Origin: Astrothelium macrocarpum
Taxonomy: Eukaryota; Ascomycota; Dothideomycetes; Trypetheliales; Trypetheliaceae
Assembly: GCA_021030915.1 (NCBI GenBank)
Contig: JAGEMR010000043.1
Span: 124,001-188,000 of the forward strand
Direction of reading: 5' to 3'
DNA length: 64,000 nucleotides
The notes under the pieces are model-generated. The model saw only the letters and a list, made by a program, of their open reading frames with translations, made no database searches and was not told where the DNA came from. Positions 34,586 to 47,500 of the stretch are shown one piece after another (positions within the stretch are counted from its first letter, which is position 1; every line of letters starts with the position of its first letter). Position numbers and translations under genes: made by a program.

Positions 34586-37320
34586 CTAGCGTGCCTCATT
34601 GTCCACCGGTACTTGCGGCACAGGTCGATACTCCTGACCCTCGTGCTGGTGCTGTAATCGGTCTTCCCTCTCAACTGTGCCGTCCTCACCAGACTCCAAC
34701 GCAGAATTCCTACGACTGTGTCCAGATAGCAGACTTGTGCCTACCGAGGTTACTTTCGCGTTATTGCCAACCTCTTCTTTTGGCCCAGGCACGTGAAGCG
34801 TCATGAATCTCGTAGCCTTGGACCACTCCTTGGTTGAGGCCGTAGCTGCCACGATATTGGGGTCCAGGATCTGAGTTGCTGTCCGTCCCATGGAGGTCTG
34901 ATTGACATAATGCGTGAGGATGCGAAAGGAAAGCGCTCTGCATAGAATCATGATCAAAGCTGTGACCAAGCTAGCTAGCAGCAAAAATGCGACTACGAAA
35001 GCAGGAATTGCGTAGCGAATGTCTTTGTATCCGACGACCCTAATTCGTCGATTGACGCTCTTTTCGCCAAAGATAACGGAAGGTGCCCCGCTTCTTTTCT
35101 CCTTTCTGCTTGGGGCTGGTGGAGTGTTGGCTTCGGACCCGAAGCCGGTGTTTGTGCCAACAGTAGCAAAAGCAACGAGATCAGTCCAGATTAGATTCAT
35201 AATTTTTGCAGCACCTTCGGGAGTGCCTGAAAGTTCCCGGTATTTGAGTGTGAGGCCGTAGTTGGTCTCGCCGCTATAGCTGTAACAAGACAACGCGTCA
35301 GAACGTCATTATGTTTTTATTGGATCTCAGGGCTGACCTACCTTGGAATGAAGTCCACAGAAATACCTCTAATGGACGCGGCGTCCTCGTATATGCTGTT
35401 CCATGCTGCTGCGAATACTGATCCCGCAGCAAAGGAGTCATATAGGTGACCATATGTTACTTGATGATTGGCAGCGGGCAGATATAGCTCAGCAGCACGT
35501 CGCGTCTCGAAGGCCGAATTGTTTACGAGCGACTCATTTGCCAGACCCCAGAAGAGAAAAATGTCTTCGATCTGATATCCATGGGCGTGCTCAATTGCCC
35601 AAAGGGGTAGCGTGTCACTGCTGTAGTTCTTTGATTGAACGTCAACGACACTTAGCGCACTCAAGTCAGCGTTGTCACTCGTGGTGTTCGAATTGAATGT
35701 GACAGTTTGAATAGATGCCTTCATAGCACTAGCACACGTATAGAACTCCTGTGTCCAGTTTGAGCCGAGGTCGTACTGATAACTTTGACCTTCTTCGGAT
35801 GGGTGCGGTACTCCATAAAAGTATCCACAACGAACGTAGGGTTTTGTAGAGTTACTCAGATCGGTATCATTAAACCCGGAACAGCGGCGACCTCATGATC
35901 TTCAGTAGTCTATTGGTACGATGAGATGATCGACACTCACCATATGTTGTAAAGTTCAGTGCATCATCTGCATCGGAGTCAAGATAAATGCTATCTAAGT
36001 AGTATCCATCTGCCTGACTGATTGATATGGAACTTGGAGATGCAAATTCTGCATATTTAGAAAGCTCGTCCGTGTATCTATCTCCTACCGAGGAAGAAGT
36101 GATATTCAACACCCTTGCCGTAAATTGATTGTTCCACCAGGCAAGAGCATAAGATCTCTGCTGTAGATCAGGTGATTCTCCAAAGACATTCTGCCAGGTA
36201 TCTTCTGGTCCGTCCAATCTTGGTTCGGGTATATCAGGAGCTAAGTTAGCAAATCCGCCGTCGTCTGTCATGTAGCCACTATTGGTTACATAGAAAAGGT
36301 TGTTCGATATTGAAAAATGAAGGCTGAGATTGACTGGGGTGCACGCAGTGTCAGGAAATATCCAGAGTAAATCTTCCTCCCACTGTCCACCCAGTTGCAG
36401 TTCGAGAGGGACGCTATGATTGCGGAAGCCGATTCCCCCATTCATAGTATCAATTACCAGACCTTCAACCAGGCGATACTGATTATCTAAAAGAATTGTC
36501 TGTAGGGGCTGAAGATTCCCTTGGATATTTGTAGCATTGTTGTCAACATACGGGTCGTTTATATGATAATAGTTTCGGTATTCTATGTCCATAGGAGATG
36601 CCACAGTGTTGCCTTGGGTTAAATTGACGAATATTTTGGAAGTGGAAGCAGGTATCGTGGAATTGATCATCACATGACCGGGATATTTAGTTCTTAGGAT
36701 AGGGTCATCATAAATGGTGTCCGGGCAATCCATATACTTATTCCAGCCGCAAGTACGGCGAACAGGATAACCAGGACGTATTGCGGTGCCTTGTCCAAAG
36801 TAAGTCAAGTCTACATGGCCAAAGTCAGATTAAGTGATACACGTCCAGCATGAGAACAATGTTTGAAATTTCTTACCAGGCGCATAGGAGAATTCGGAAT
36901 TGTGCTCAGGAGACGAGAAGATCTCTTGGTCAAAGAGTGGCTTTGGCGTAAGAAAACCAGCCAGCATTAGGGTGATTGTCCCAAAAAATCCGAGCCCGGA
37001 TATAAATTGCACACGCCACCAGACGTGCTTTGCAGCCGATCCATCACCGCGGACGAAAATAGGCCACAAAGTACCTTGAATCAGATTGCCAATACCGGAC
37101 CATGTTGCCGGGTTGTGTTGACCTTTTTGAATGACCCCTAGGAGAACAAGAGCAAAGATCATAGGCAAGATGTTTTGTACTGTCAAGATAGCATTGTCAG
37201 GCACCAATTTTTCAGCACTGAGGCGACCAGGGGAAACCCACAAGTGGATACAGCGCCAGAGATGAGGCCCGCTACCTCACCGACAGTAAGTCCGGTCTCT
37301 AATGCTGCGAAATCAGACAT
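34586..37320 (-). CDS. Large N-glycosylated membrane protein of unknown function (fungal family)
   Basis: Five exons, 37320-37242, 37179-36877, 36810-35941, 35891-35342 and 35279-34586, encode 831 residues in continuous frame; all introns are GT-AG and 49-66 nt long. The architecture is: an N-terminal hydrophobic segment that exon 1 and 2 build together (EVAGLISGAVST plus LQNILPMIFALVLLGVI), a second helix (FISGLGFFGTITLMLAGFLT), a large ectodomain of about 570 residues with more than a dozen N-glycosylation sequons and paired cysteines (CGWNKYMDCPDT, RRCSGFNDT), then a third helix near residue 700 (AIPAFVVAFLLLASLVTALI) and a charged cytosolic tail. The family is widespread in filamentous ascomycetes, but I know no assigned function. 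Start chosen at ATG 37320, since it completes the first helix. Confidence 0.8.
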
Positions 37321-38236
37321 ATCACTAACGACGGACGTACTGGGCCCTTATCAATTGACACATGAATTTGAAGCATAGGAAAGGTTGGCAAAACAAGGAA
37401 TCAGAGAGAAGTAAGTTAAAGAATCTTTGTATTGATTCGTTTCGGAATTGATAAGCAAGGCATATTCACGTGTAAAGCCGTACCGAGACCTTCATTTCAG
37501 GCTCCTATCGATGCACGTCTAAGGTTCGGCTATTGCAGCTATCTGTGGCAGTGCGTAACGAGAAATGAGAACATTGCAGGTATGACGCCTTCCAAATGGC
37601 TTTCGTGACGGAATACCCAAGCGGCGCCAGATCGCGCTACGATAGTTCCAGATTGCACAGCCGACCCGCCAAGTCCAGCCCAGGATATTTTGGTGATCAA
37701 GAATTGGTACGAAGAGGTTTAGCATGAGAGGATTAGCGCTTGCCATTCATGCGCAGGCGACTGAGCTACAGTGACACTTCCCACGTGCCGTAGTACATGC
37801 CCAGGCGTCAAGAAACCTAAAGAACTGCTTCGACCGCAAGGACTCGATAGGTTGGTAGGCAACAGCGATCCGAGAAGCGAGTTGGTGTATTGATGGCGTG
37901 CAGACGAGATGGTAGCGCGGCAGGACCCGAGAAGATGTTAATGTGGCTGCAGGCGAGTAACCCGATTGGGAAACCTTCAATTCCCCTGGTCGCTTCTATT
38001 GATTTTTCATCTTGCGTGTCTCCGTGGCTATGGCTTGTGTGTGCCCTGCAGTAGCTTCTCAGCAGATAAGATTTATGTGCGCTCAAATGATCATTGGCTT
38101 ACCTGTGCCTCATAAGCTGTCATAAGTAGGTTTCCTGGAACCCGAAATCTACTACATCACTACTCCCCTACTCAATGTAATTACATTATACATACTGAAA
38201 ATTCAGCTAGCCTAAGGCCGAGTGATTGTGTCCATC
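37321..38236. other. Intergenic region between divergent genes, nothing recognised
   Basis: About 0.9 kb between the membrane-protein gene and the small secreted-protein gene, expected to hold both promoters. Short ORFs here have no domain or splice support. Confidence 0.4.
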
Positions 38237-38805
38237 ATGCACACCTGCTCTTCTCATTTGCGTTTCCCTTTACTTGTCTGCCTATTGTTGATTTTCACCA
38301 GCACAACGACCTGCTCAGAACGGCTACGTTTGCAGCTCAAACGGCAATCATGCGAATTCACCGCAGCACCGTGCGATACCAGTTCGCCGACCTTCAGTTT
38401 ATCCGCCTGCATTAAATCAACGTGTAAGAACTGTGCATATATCGAGGTCTTTGCCCAATGCTGCGCAGCATCAGATTACGCAGCAATGTCAGAATGCTTG
38501 CAAACCGCTCAAGATGGTGGCATCACAACCAGCAGCGGGCAAACTGCGCTGCCAACAATAGCACCCTCGTTGCCTAACACGCTACCGAACGGCACTTTTG
38601 CGACGCGGTTCGGCTCGAATTCCAGCAGCCAAACTGGTCGAGGAGGTTTCCTGACCCATCCTGCATCTCAGTCTCAAACAGCATCTTCAACGTCTAGTAT
38701 TGATCCTAGTGCATCTCCTAGCCAGACAGGCTCAGCACGTGGACTCGAGGTACGCATTTTGTTTCACAAGTAACTGTTGTCTTTCTCTGCTAATAGATGT
38801 TGTAG
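38237..38805 (+). CDS. Small secreted cysteine-rich protein with Ser/Thr-rich tail
   Basis: Exon 1 is 38237-38749, followed by a GT-AG intron (GTACGC...GCTAATAG, 38750-38796) and a 9-nt terminal exon (ATG TTG TAG), giving 173 residues. The N-terminus is a signal peptide (RFPLLVCLLLIF core). A dibasic site, LQLKR at residues 32-36, suggests Kex2 processing to a mature protein starting QSCEF. The mature domain has eight closely spaced cysteines, including one CC pair (spacing C6C10C4C2C8CC10C approximately), unlike a CFEM or hydrophobin pattern. After it comes a Ser/Thr/Gln-rich, probably O-glycosylated tail. If the intron is retained, the protein instead ends in VRILFHK. No GPI-anchor signal is visible in either version. 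The function is unknown; cell-wall or effector-like roles are possible. Confidence 0.65.
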
Positions 38806-39738
38806 AGAGGATGCCTTCTATGGGTACTGTGGGGTTTTGTAGCGTATCTAGTCATAAAATGTTGTTAGAAAAGCCGCGAGCTGCGGGTAAACGACACGAC
38901 CGCGTCGATCAAAAGTCGAATTTCTTCGAAAAAGCTGTCGGCTGAGTCCTAGTTATGACGGCATTGTACGGAAGGCAACGACGGTGCTAGGTGAAAAACA
39001 AAGCGCAAGAAACCGAACCAAAAATGAGAAAGAATTACCGGCACACGTTCTCCCCACATACTTCTCATATCCACCAACGTGCTGCTTCTCCTTTCAGTGT
39101 ATTCTTGCTGGGCCAGATAGACGTCGCAAGCCGTTCTTGTGGCATGCAAGAGCAGGATGTGATGAGAATCTCACCAGATAAGCGAGAAACACCATTCGAG
39201 TGATGTCTGTATCTGCAGTATAAGATGCCATTTCCCACGAGCGAGGGAAAGAGGTAGCTGCACACATGTTGGGAGTTGGCTCAACGTCAATGAACAGTAA
39301 CACTGTTGATAGTGCAGCGTGTCTTCTATACTGAGCTAGCTTCCGACATGCATGCAGCTGTTTGCATTCAGCTCGTAAACGGCGTAGCGGTAATATCAGA
39401 AGAGTAGAGAAGATGTACGAAGAAAAGGCAGAATGGAAAAGATGACTGAGGACTCAGACCAGCTTTCATACCGTCGAAAATTGTGCATATCTGCTTTGTG
39501 TATTCCACGTCTGTGATAGCCTGACATTTTTTCGTGGCCGTCATATGCCATCTTTAAAGCGACCATTGTCACGCAGGCGGTCTCTCTTATCTCGTGTAGG
39601 TACTCTCTAAGGGCCTGTTGGAGGGGCGGCGTATATAATTAGCCTAACTAAATTGGGGTTAGCTTTAAAATACCCTCGGTCCCTGCATTTGCTCCTGCTG
39701 AATTTATTTTGGCTGTGGTGATCGCTCTTTCCGTAAAG
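38806..39738. other. Intergenic region, nothing recognised
   Basis: About 0.9 kb with overlapping short ORFs on both strands, none supported by domain, start or splicing. It should contain the promoter of the pyrroline-5-carboxylate reductase gene. Confidence 0.4.
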
Positions 39739-40803
39739 ATGGCGCAAATCGATGGCAATGAGGGGCTCACGCTCACGGTATTGGGTTGTGGTGAGTTGTG
39801 CATCTTGCTGATGTTCTCGCATTCTGCCGCAAGGATCATAACGGGGAGTGGCTAATGCTTTCAAGGTACCATGGGGATCGCCATATTATCTGGTGTTTTT
39901 GCTGCCCTGGACTCCCTCCAATCCAATTCTTCGAAATCGAAACCCACTTCCGGCACATCTACTCCTCTGTCCTACACGGAACCTCCTCGCCACCTCCCTT
40001 CCCGTTTCATTGCCTGTGTCCGAAGGCCGCAATCAGCACATCGCATCAGATCTTCCCTTTCAACAAACAATCATTCGCTCACTATCCTCGAAAACGACAA
40101 TTTGCGCGGCGTTCAGGAAGCAGATGTCGTCATTCTTGGATGCAAGCCACAAATGGTTGCAGACATCCTCACTGCGCCAGGCATACGCGATGCGCTGAAG
40201 GGAAAGCTGTTGATCAGCATACTGGCAGGCGTGACGGTTCATCAGATTGAAGAGATCTTATACGGCAGCAGTAGTGACGAAGATCCCGAGCAACTGGGCA
40301 GATGTAGAATCATCCGTGCAATGGCCAACACTGCCTCTTTTGTGCGCGAATCTATGACCATCATCGCCAACTCCACACCGCCTCTTCCTCAGGAATACGC
40401 GCAGTTGGTGACATGGATGTTCGAACAGATTGGTAGAGTGATACACCTGCCGGCAGCGTCAATGGATGTTTGTACTGCGCTTTGCGGCTCAGGTCCGGCA
40501 TTTATGGCGTTAGTGCTGGAGGCGATTGCAGATGGAGCAGTGGCTATGGGTTTGCCAAGAGCAGAGGCACAGATTATGGCAGCGCAGACCATGCGAGGGA
40601 CAACAGGACTTGTACTAAACGGTGAACATCCGGCAGTATTAAAAGACAAAGTGAGTACACCTGGAGGCTGTACGATCGGTGGACTCTTGGTGCTGGAGGA
40701 AGGGAGAATGAGAGGGACGATGTCAAGAGCAATTAGGGAAGCGACTGTGGTTGCGAGTCAACTGGGCAAAGGAGTGGAAGGCGTCAATGGTACGCGATGG
40801 TGA
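39739..40803 (+). CDS. PRO3: Pyrroline-5-carboxylate reductase
   Basis: This enzyme catalyses the last step of proline synthesis, the NAD(P)H-dependent reduction of 1-pyrroline-5-carboxylate to proline. Exons 39739-39790 and 39866-40803 (intron GTGAGT...CTTTCAAG, 75 nt) encode 329 residues. The intron splits the dinucleotide-binding loop: LTVLGCG joins TMGIAILSG to make the GxGxxG motif. EADVVILGCKPQMV follows, then RIIRAMANTASFV, the catalytic-domain segment ALCGSGPAFMALVLEAIADG, and the family signature STPGGCTIGGLLVLEE close to the C-terminus. A loop of about 60 residues after the first helix is longer than in bacterial enzymes. The copy appears intact. Confidence 0.95.
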
Positions 40804-41677
40804 GGCTCGGCCGTGGCTAGCCGTTTCACTGTTCAATTGATCAACAAAAGCTCGTGGCGCATGGTCAGAAGATAGAGATACCAATGGGTATCAATCACAA
40901 GACTTGAGTACCAAATGAATTCTTTTAACATGCATGCGGCACCTCACGGTAGGGTCTGACGACCTTATCCCATTCATGAATACTCAATGTCTGTCCAAGG
41001 GAGGTAAAATCTCCATCATATGTCAATGTGACGTCATGTGCCATGTTTGCATCATTCTGATGACTGGAGTCATGAAAAGCATTTTAAATTTTCAACGGGT
41101 GATTGTATGATGAAGTGTGACCGATCACTGTCCAAGGAACACGGCGCTGACTGCTTGAATTAGTACCTTACGCGATGTTTGCTGCACGCTATCATAGCTC
41201 CCGCAAACGGTGGAGGCTTTATAACAGACTAGCCGTAATTGGCATATTTGGAGCTGAACATGTTGGACCCTGGCTTATGTTTGGGGCATGATGATGCCAG
41301 CTTGATAAACCAGTCTGAAGCTTTTGCTTTCACCGACACTCCAATTTTCCCAATCTTGAGAATTGCTCAACTCTCCATGACAGGCCACACTCGTGCACCC
41401 AAGTAACAAACTTACATAAGATCACGAAAACACCATTGTTTAAAATTCACAAGGAGCAGCTGCAACCTGGTAACCTTTTTGCCGTGGCTCCGACAGCCTT
41501 TACTTTCTTCGGACTCTCATATCGTAGCATATGCAAGAAGCTTGCTCATCTGTTCGCTTCCATACGCTTCTCTCGGTCCTGGCATACTCACCAAGTGTCC
41601 ACAAAATTTCTTTCTTTACCTTGAGCTATTAGTACTACCTACCAGAAGCTCGCCTACCTGGCAAGCCCCAAGCCAGA
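40804..41677. other. Intergenic region, nothing recognised
   Basis: About 0.87 kb, holding the 3' flank of the reductase gene and the promoter of the CBM48 gene. A short 79-codon ORF at 41479 overlaps that promoter and has no support. Confidence 0.4.
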
Positions 41678-43831
41678 ATGTCCGATGTGTCCAGTCCCAA
41701 AAACCCCTCCTTAGTTGATACGTCCGAAGACCAGACTTCCTCCAAGCCTTCCGCTTCTTCTAACCAGACGGTCACAATCAAGTACAACAATCCCGATACA
41801 CGGCCTCCTGTCTACATAGCCACCTCCCTTACCACACCACCATGGCAGCCGACCGAGATGCAATATATGTCAAATGGCAGCACCCCATACTTTTACAAAG
41901 ACTTTGACAATGTTGAGGAAGGAACCCATCAATATAAGTTCAGACTTGGTCCTGGAGATTGGTGGGTATTGGACAAGAATGCTCCAACAGGTATAACGGC
42001 ATACCGGATGTACCGGATTTTCGAGAACTGACTTCATCTAGTTCATGACAATAACGGCAATGAAAACAATGCACTGGTCGTTCGAGCAGACCTAGCGACA
42101 AACAGTGTTGCGACAGACAATGATACTCCAGAAGTAAAAGCAGATGACGAGTCAGAATCTCGCCCACGTGTAGATAGCATATTGCCGAACAAGCCTCCGG
42201 AGATTCCTTCAGTGGTTGTTGACAAAGTTGATTCGGAGCCCAGGCATGGTGATGACCTAGGTGCTGAGGCCACACATGGACAGAAAGTTGCTCATGATCT
42301 CCGCGCGGCCGACGCTCAACCTGAAGAAATAAATATTCATCCGCATGCTTCCGAGGACTCGCAACACCTTTCAACTTCGTCATCGAGCGAGAATGGGGGA
42401 ATAAACACTGCTGGCGCTCAAAAGACCAGTCACGAGCGAGATTCTGAAATTGCAGATCATGAAAATGTTCCGCTTTTTGCACATGAGTATACATATCAGC
42501 CACCGCCGAGAACTGAGGATGCAAGCAATAATTCCTCCAACGACAAGTTGAGAGACGAACCTCTTGCTGCTCAAAATCCCGAATTCGCCGCAGCAGTTGG
42601 CTATGACCCCAGAACACAACGTGAGTCACCTCGCGAAGAGCCTCCTCTATTCGCGCATGAATGCGCTTCTAGTCAAGAAGAACTTCCTCAGCTCGATCCA
42701 AAGTCAAACCTCAACAATTTCCAGCAACTCCCTTCTTCTTTGAGAAATATAGAGTCCGCCAATGATGGCAACGATGAACCGTCTCACCATGACCCGTCAA
42801 TTGAGAAGTTTCCAGATACGAGGGAAGATATCATGATGCATCTCCAACAAACGGGTTCCCGGCTTCGTCATGACGATTCTGATCGTGCGGAGGGTACTCC
42901 ACCATCGCCGCTGATGTCGAAGAGCAATTCTCCATCACTCTCTCGGACAGAATCAAACACTTCTCATTCTGCAATCTCTCCACTAAACGACATCACGGAG
43001 GACCCGATTGCTGAAGACAACGAGGCGGGCGATGACCAGCATGAGACTAACGATAGCTCCATTTCCAATAGCAAGCTTCCTGAAGCAGCTCTCGATCATA
43101 CCGGAATCTCACCCATAACCAATTCCTTTCAGGAGGAAATCACCATCCAAAAGAAGCCTGCGGATAGCGGACAATATATTCTCAACTCAACAATGCCAGC
43201 AGTGCTATCGCCTCCGACCCCACCAATGACGCCTGAGGACTCATTAAAAGCCGCGCGGAATGCTTCATCTGCTACAATCACACGTCGAGAGGGAAACAAG
43301 AAGAATGAAACACCAGGGAATCTTGCTGATCGACCAGGGCTATTAGCCGATACGGACCGAGCGAGTCCAAATCAAGGTTCAGCTACAGCAACTGTTCCCC
43401 CAACTCCTGTCATTACTGGCGCACTACGTCAACGTCGTCCAGATTCTGACGGAAATGTGGACGAAGATGAAAATGCGCTGGCCAGCAGCAAGGCTCTCAG
43501 TCCTGAATCCAACAGCCGCACTGTCTCGCCTTCATCAAATACTCCATTGATTCAAAAGGAAGACCACCAAAGCACTTTGAGTGCTATCTGGCGTGTCTTG
43601 TTTGGAAGTTGGCTGGCACCTCTGGGTAATTGGATCGCACGACTGTGTGGTGGGAGGCGGAATGCTGCGTAAGTAAGTCCTTGCGAATTGAATTTCCTTT
43701 TTAGAGAGTTTTTGCTAAGGATGGATGACAGTGGTATCGTCGTGCTTGGCCTCGTCGCGACATGGACGGCAGGATACTACATTGACGCTACTGGTATTCT
43801 TGCGGCATTGGGTCGTGGCCAGCCAGAGTAA
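41678..43831 (+). CDS. AMPK-type glycogen-binding (CBM48) domain protein with C-terminal membrane anchor
   Basis: Three exons, 41678-41990, 42042-43668 and 43732-43831, encode 679 residues. Residues about 30-105 form a carbohydrate-binding domain of the AMPK-beta/CBM48 type (TVTIKYNNPDTRPPVYIATS, then YFYKDFDNVEEGTHQYKFRL and DWWVLDKNAPT). The next roughly 500 residues are acidic, Ser/Pro/Thr-rich and probably disordered, with possible proline-directed phosphorylation sites (SPPTPPMTPED). The motif PLFAHE occurs twice (NVPLFAHEYTY and EPPLFAHECAS), suggesting a short linear interaction motif. The last exon adds a hydrophobic segment (GIVVLGLVATWTAGYY) after basic RLCGGRR, so the protein is likely tail-anchored with the glycan-binding domain in the cytosol. 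That resembles the logic of glycogen-tethering proteins, but the role is inferred. Confidence 0.75.
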
Positions 43832-44554
43832 GACTGAAAGCCAGTTGCCTCTATTGTGATTAGCGAGTACCTGGTATTAGGTATCTGGTAGCCATTGGTG
43901 GAGTGCATACTATAGCTACTCGCTATGAAATTGTTTTCGACACATTGCGGATTGAATGATGCCCATGGCTATAATGCGGAATGTTCACGATCGTTCATTG
44001 TGATAGATGGCATCGCTCAACTCACGTAATATAGAGCGTGGTGAATATCATGGCTTGGAGGGCGCTAGGGGACCAATCCACTTATGCTAGCATTTGCCTC
44101 AGCATACACAACGAAAGACGACACAAGTGGCAAGCTTAGGGCCGCATGCAGGTAACAGTGCGATTAGTGTATCATCAGCTCAATTCTCTAATAAAGTTCT
44201 ATGATGCAGCAATCTAGAGAGAGCCTCATGCTCTTCGAAAATGCTAGGGACGGTTATCATCCGTATTGCCCATGTCTCTGTCGATGCCGATGATGTCTAA
44301 TGAGAACAATCACGTGCCATCAATAAAATCCCGCGTCGACATTAAGCAATTCCACACCACAGCTTCTTCCGGAGTAGAGTATTCCCACTTCGCATTACCA
44401 TCCCATCCCACAGTGAACCCAGCGTGTAAAGTCCATCCCTTCCATAGCAAACCCACCACTCTCACTAAACGCAGCATGAACCTCCACATCCCCCGAGCAA
44501 CTCAATCCCTCCCCACTCAGTTCACCGCCCCCATCCCAGCCTTCCCAATCTTCC
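43832..44554. other. Convergent intergenic region
   Basis: About 0.72 kb between the 3' ends of the CBM48 and RING genes. A plus-strand Pro/Ser-rich ORF at 44266-44682 extends antisense into the RING gene's last exon; its composition mirrors the Gly/Arg-rich opposite strand, and it is not considered coding. Confidence 0.4.
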
Positions 44555-47500
44555 TCACACCCTCCCCCACCGTCCCCCCTCCCTCTCCCTCTCCACCCTC
44601 CCAGTCCTCTCCTCGCTCTCCTCCCCCTCATACTCCACCCTTTCCCTCGCCCGCCTCTCGCGCCCCCTCAACCCCCTACTAATCCGCCAGCTCAAATCCA
44701 CACCATCGGCATCCCTCCGCGCCTTCGGCCCCGTCGGCGCTGACGCCGGCGGCGGAGACGACACCCTCCCAGCCACGCCCACCGCTGCTACTGCTGCCGC
44801 TGCCGGCGCAGTCGTACCTGTCTCGCCGCCACCGCGGCGACGGCCCCCGCCCGCGCTCGCCCGCCGGTGCAGCTCCCGCATCAGGCGCTCGCGGTCGCGC
44901 TGGGCGCGCTCGGCCGCGAGCGGGTCGAGCTCCGAGAGGCGCTTTGCCGGCTGCGGTGGAGCGTGGGACGAGGCGGGGCGGTCGAAGGAGGTGCGGCGCG
45001 CGCGGTCGCGGTCGCGGTCGGCTTTGGGGCCTGTTGGGGGCTGGATGCCGTTTGTGAAGGGCGCTGGGGCTGCGTCGGTTGGGGTGGGCGGTTGTTGGGT
45101 GGAGGTGCTGGTGCGACGTGGGGGTGGTGGGGCGATGGTGGTGTGGGCGCCTTTGATCTTGAAGCCTTCTTGGGCTGGGGTGGTGGGTTGTGAGGGCTTG
45201 GTGTGGGCGGAGTCCGGGTCGGGGTGGGAGTAGGAGGTGGATGGGCGGCGGTGGGAGGGGTCTTCGAGCTGAGGTGGTGAGCGGTCTCTGGAGCGGTCGT
45301 GGTCGACGTCACGATCACGCTCGCGGCGACTGCGTTTGCGGGAGGAATAGTCCTCGTCGTGGATGTCGTCGTGGTCTTTGTCATGGCGTGAGCGTCTGCG
45401 TTCGCGGTCTTTCTCACGGTCGCGAGGGCGATCACGATCGCGTTCACGTTCACGGTCGCGATCGCGGTCTCTGTCTCGATACTTGTCGCGGTCCTTTTCG
45501 TCTCGATCGCGTTCGCGATGGCTTCTGCTCCTGCGACGGCTATCTCCATACTCATCTTCATTAGTATCGTCAGGAAGTTCCTCATGGTCGCGATAGTATA
45601 CATCATCTCCTGCAGGTGACCGAGAGCGATGATGACGGCTATGGCGATCCTTACTACGGTCACGATGGGATCGGCTGGATCGATGCTTGTCCTTTTCGCG
45701 CCGATGGTACCGACGTTCCGCATCATCTTCATAATCATCTCTAGAGCGATGTCCTCTGGAGTCACGCCGATCATAGACATCCGAATGATTCCCACCCTCA
45801 CTCTCATCATCATATTTGCGAGAGTGACGGTGACGCTTATCGCGCCTATAATCGTAGTCATCTTCATCAACATCCTCGTCTCGCTCGTAATAGCTTCGCT
45901 TGCGATGGCGGGAATGAGAATGCGAACGTGAGCTTGTGTTTTCTGCTTCAGGACTGCGAGATACTTTACGGGTTGAACGAGCACGGGATGGAGATCTTGA
46001 CCTATGACGAGTAGGGGATGGGCTTGGCGATTGTTTTGAATTCCCTGCGTGAGTAGCTGAATCTGTAGAATCCTTTCCAGGCTCGGCAGCAACTCCAGAA
46101 TTAGTAGGACCAGTGACCCCACGGCCAGCCGCAGGATGGAATCCGCCTCGACCTCTAAAGCTGCCACCGGTTGGACCTTCACGCATCGCCTTGGGACCGG
46201 ACGGTGCATTAGGTGGCGGAGCTGGTGCAGGTATCATGGATGTTTCGTTAGTGGTAGGCTGTTTTGAAGTATTTACATCAATAAATTCTCCATTTGGACC
46301 CCAAGCGGGAGCTGGATCATTGGATTCGACGACTTTGAATTCATGCTGATTGCGATGATATCCACGTCCTCTTCCACGAAAACCTCCACGGAACCCACGA
46401 CCATACCCGCCCCTCCCACGTGGGTAGCTATAATAATTAGAACCTTGCGCATAGAAGGAATCAGACGCATCCATTGAGTTCATGGGATTCACCATTGACG
46501 AGCCTGTCATGAAATTTGTTGAATGATGATCCTGATCATATGGAAAAGAACCTTGCAGAGCACCAGAAGAAGACTGCTGTACAGTTGAATCGTTTTCATT
46601 CTGATATCCATCAGAATATCCCTGTTGACCTTGCTCGTCTTGGCCATTGATTGCTGTTACAGCCGTATTCTCCGGGGTCTGACCATTGGTCTCTGCGTGC
46701 TTTTCATTGTTAGTATCAACATCACCAACGGGTGCTGATTCAGGCACAAGTGATTCTTCAGTAACATTAATGTTTTCATCATCTGTGAGATTAGTGAGTT
46801 TCGGCTCTTGGTCCTGGGTTGGAATCGTGGATTCATTAGGAGCTGATGTTAACGGCTCAGGGGAGGCCCGCGGTGAGGCCTGTTGATTTTGAAGGTCTGT
46901 AGGCAACTGATGGGAGAAAGCATCATTTTCGTCCCCAGTGGAAGTCTGGTGCATCGATTGCTGCACTGAATTCTGCATCTGACCTTGGTTTTGATACTGA
47001 CCAAAGACATTACCTCGATGACTGCCGTAACCTCGGCCATGGCCTCGCTGACCACGAAAACGATTTTGGTTTGGGTAGTTATTATTTTGGAAACGCGACT
47101 GGTGATGCATCTGGTTGGGGAACTGCCCCTGGTGCGATTGATGTTGATTATATCCACCATTGGGATAGTAGCCACCATTCTGTGCGCCAAAGCCTCCGCC
47201 AATGCCCATGGAAGATTGTTGTCCGTTCCATCCACCACCAAATCCATTTCCATACCCAATTCCCATATTCATATTGTTCATGCCAGCCAGTCCCATACCG
47301 CCCCCAAAAGTATTGAACATGCTCTGCATGGTCATTGGATCCATTCCCATACCGTTCATGCCTACGGGACGTGCATTAGATTTATCATTTATCATTTATC
47401 ATAAGCATCGAAATTTACATTGCTTACCCATCATGTTCGGAAAACCGTTCCAGTTGCCATTCTGCATGGCATTTTGCATTTGCATTTGCATCATATTAAA

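Noticed and set aside
44266..44682. 138-codon Pro/Ser-rich plus-strand ORF
   Set aside because: It is partly antisense to the Arg/Gly-rich last exon of the RING gene, and its composition follows from that.
45190..46349. Long alternative-frame ORFs across the RS/RD region, including a 442-codon one on the minus strand
   Set aside because: Repetitive Arg codons keep all frames open; only the RS/RD frame joins the RING exons by splicing.
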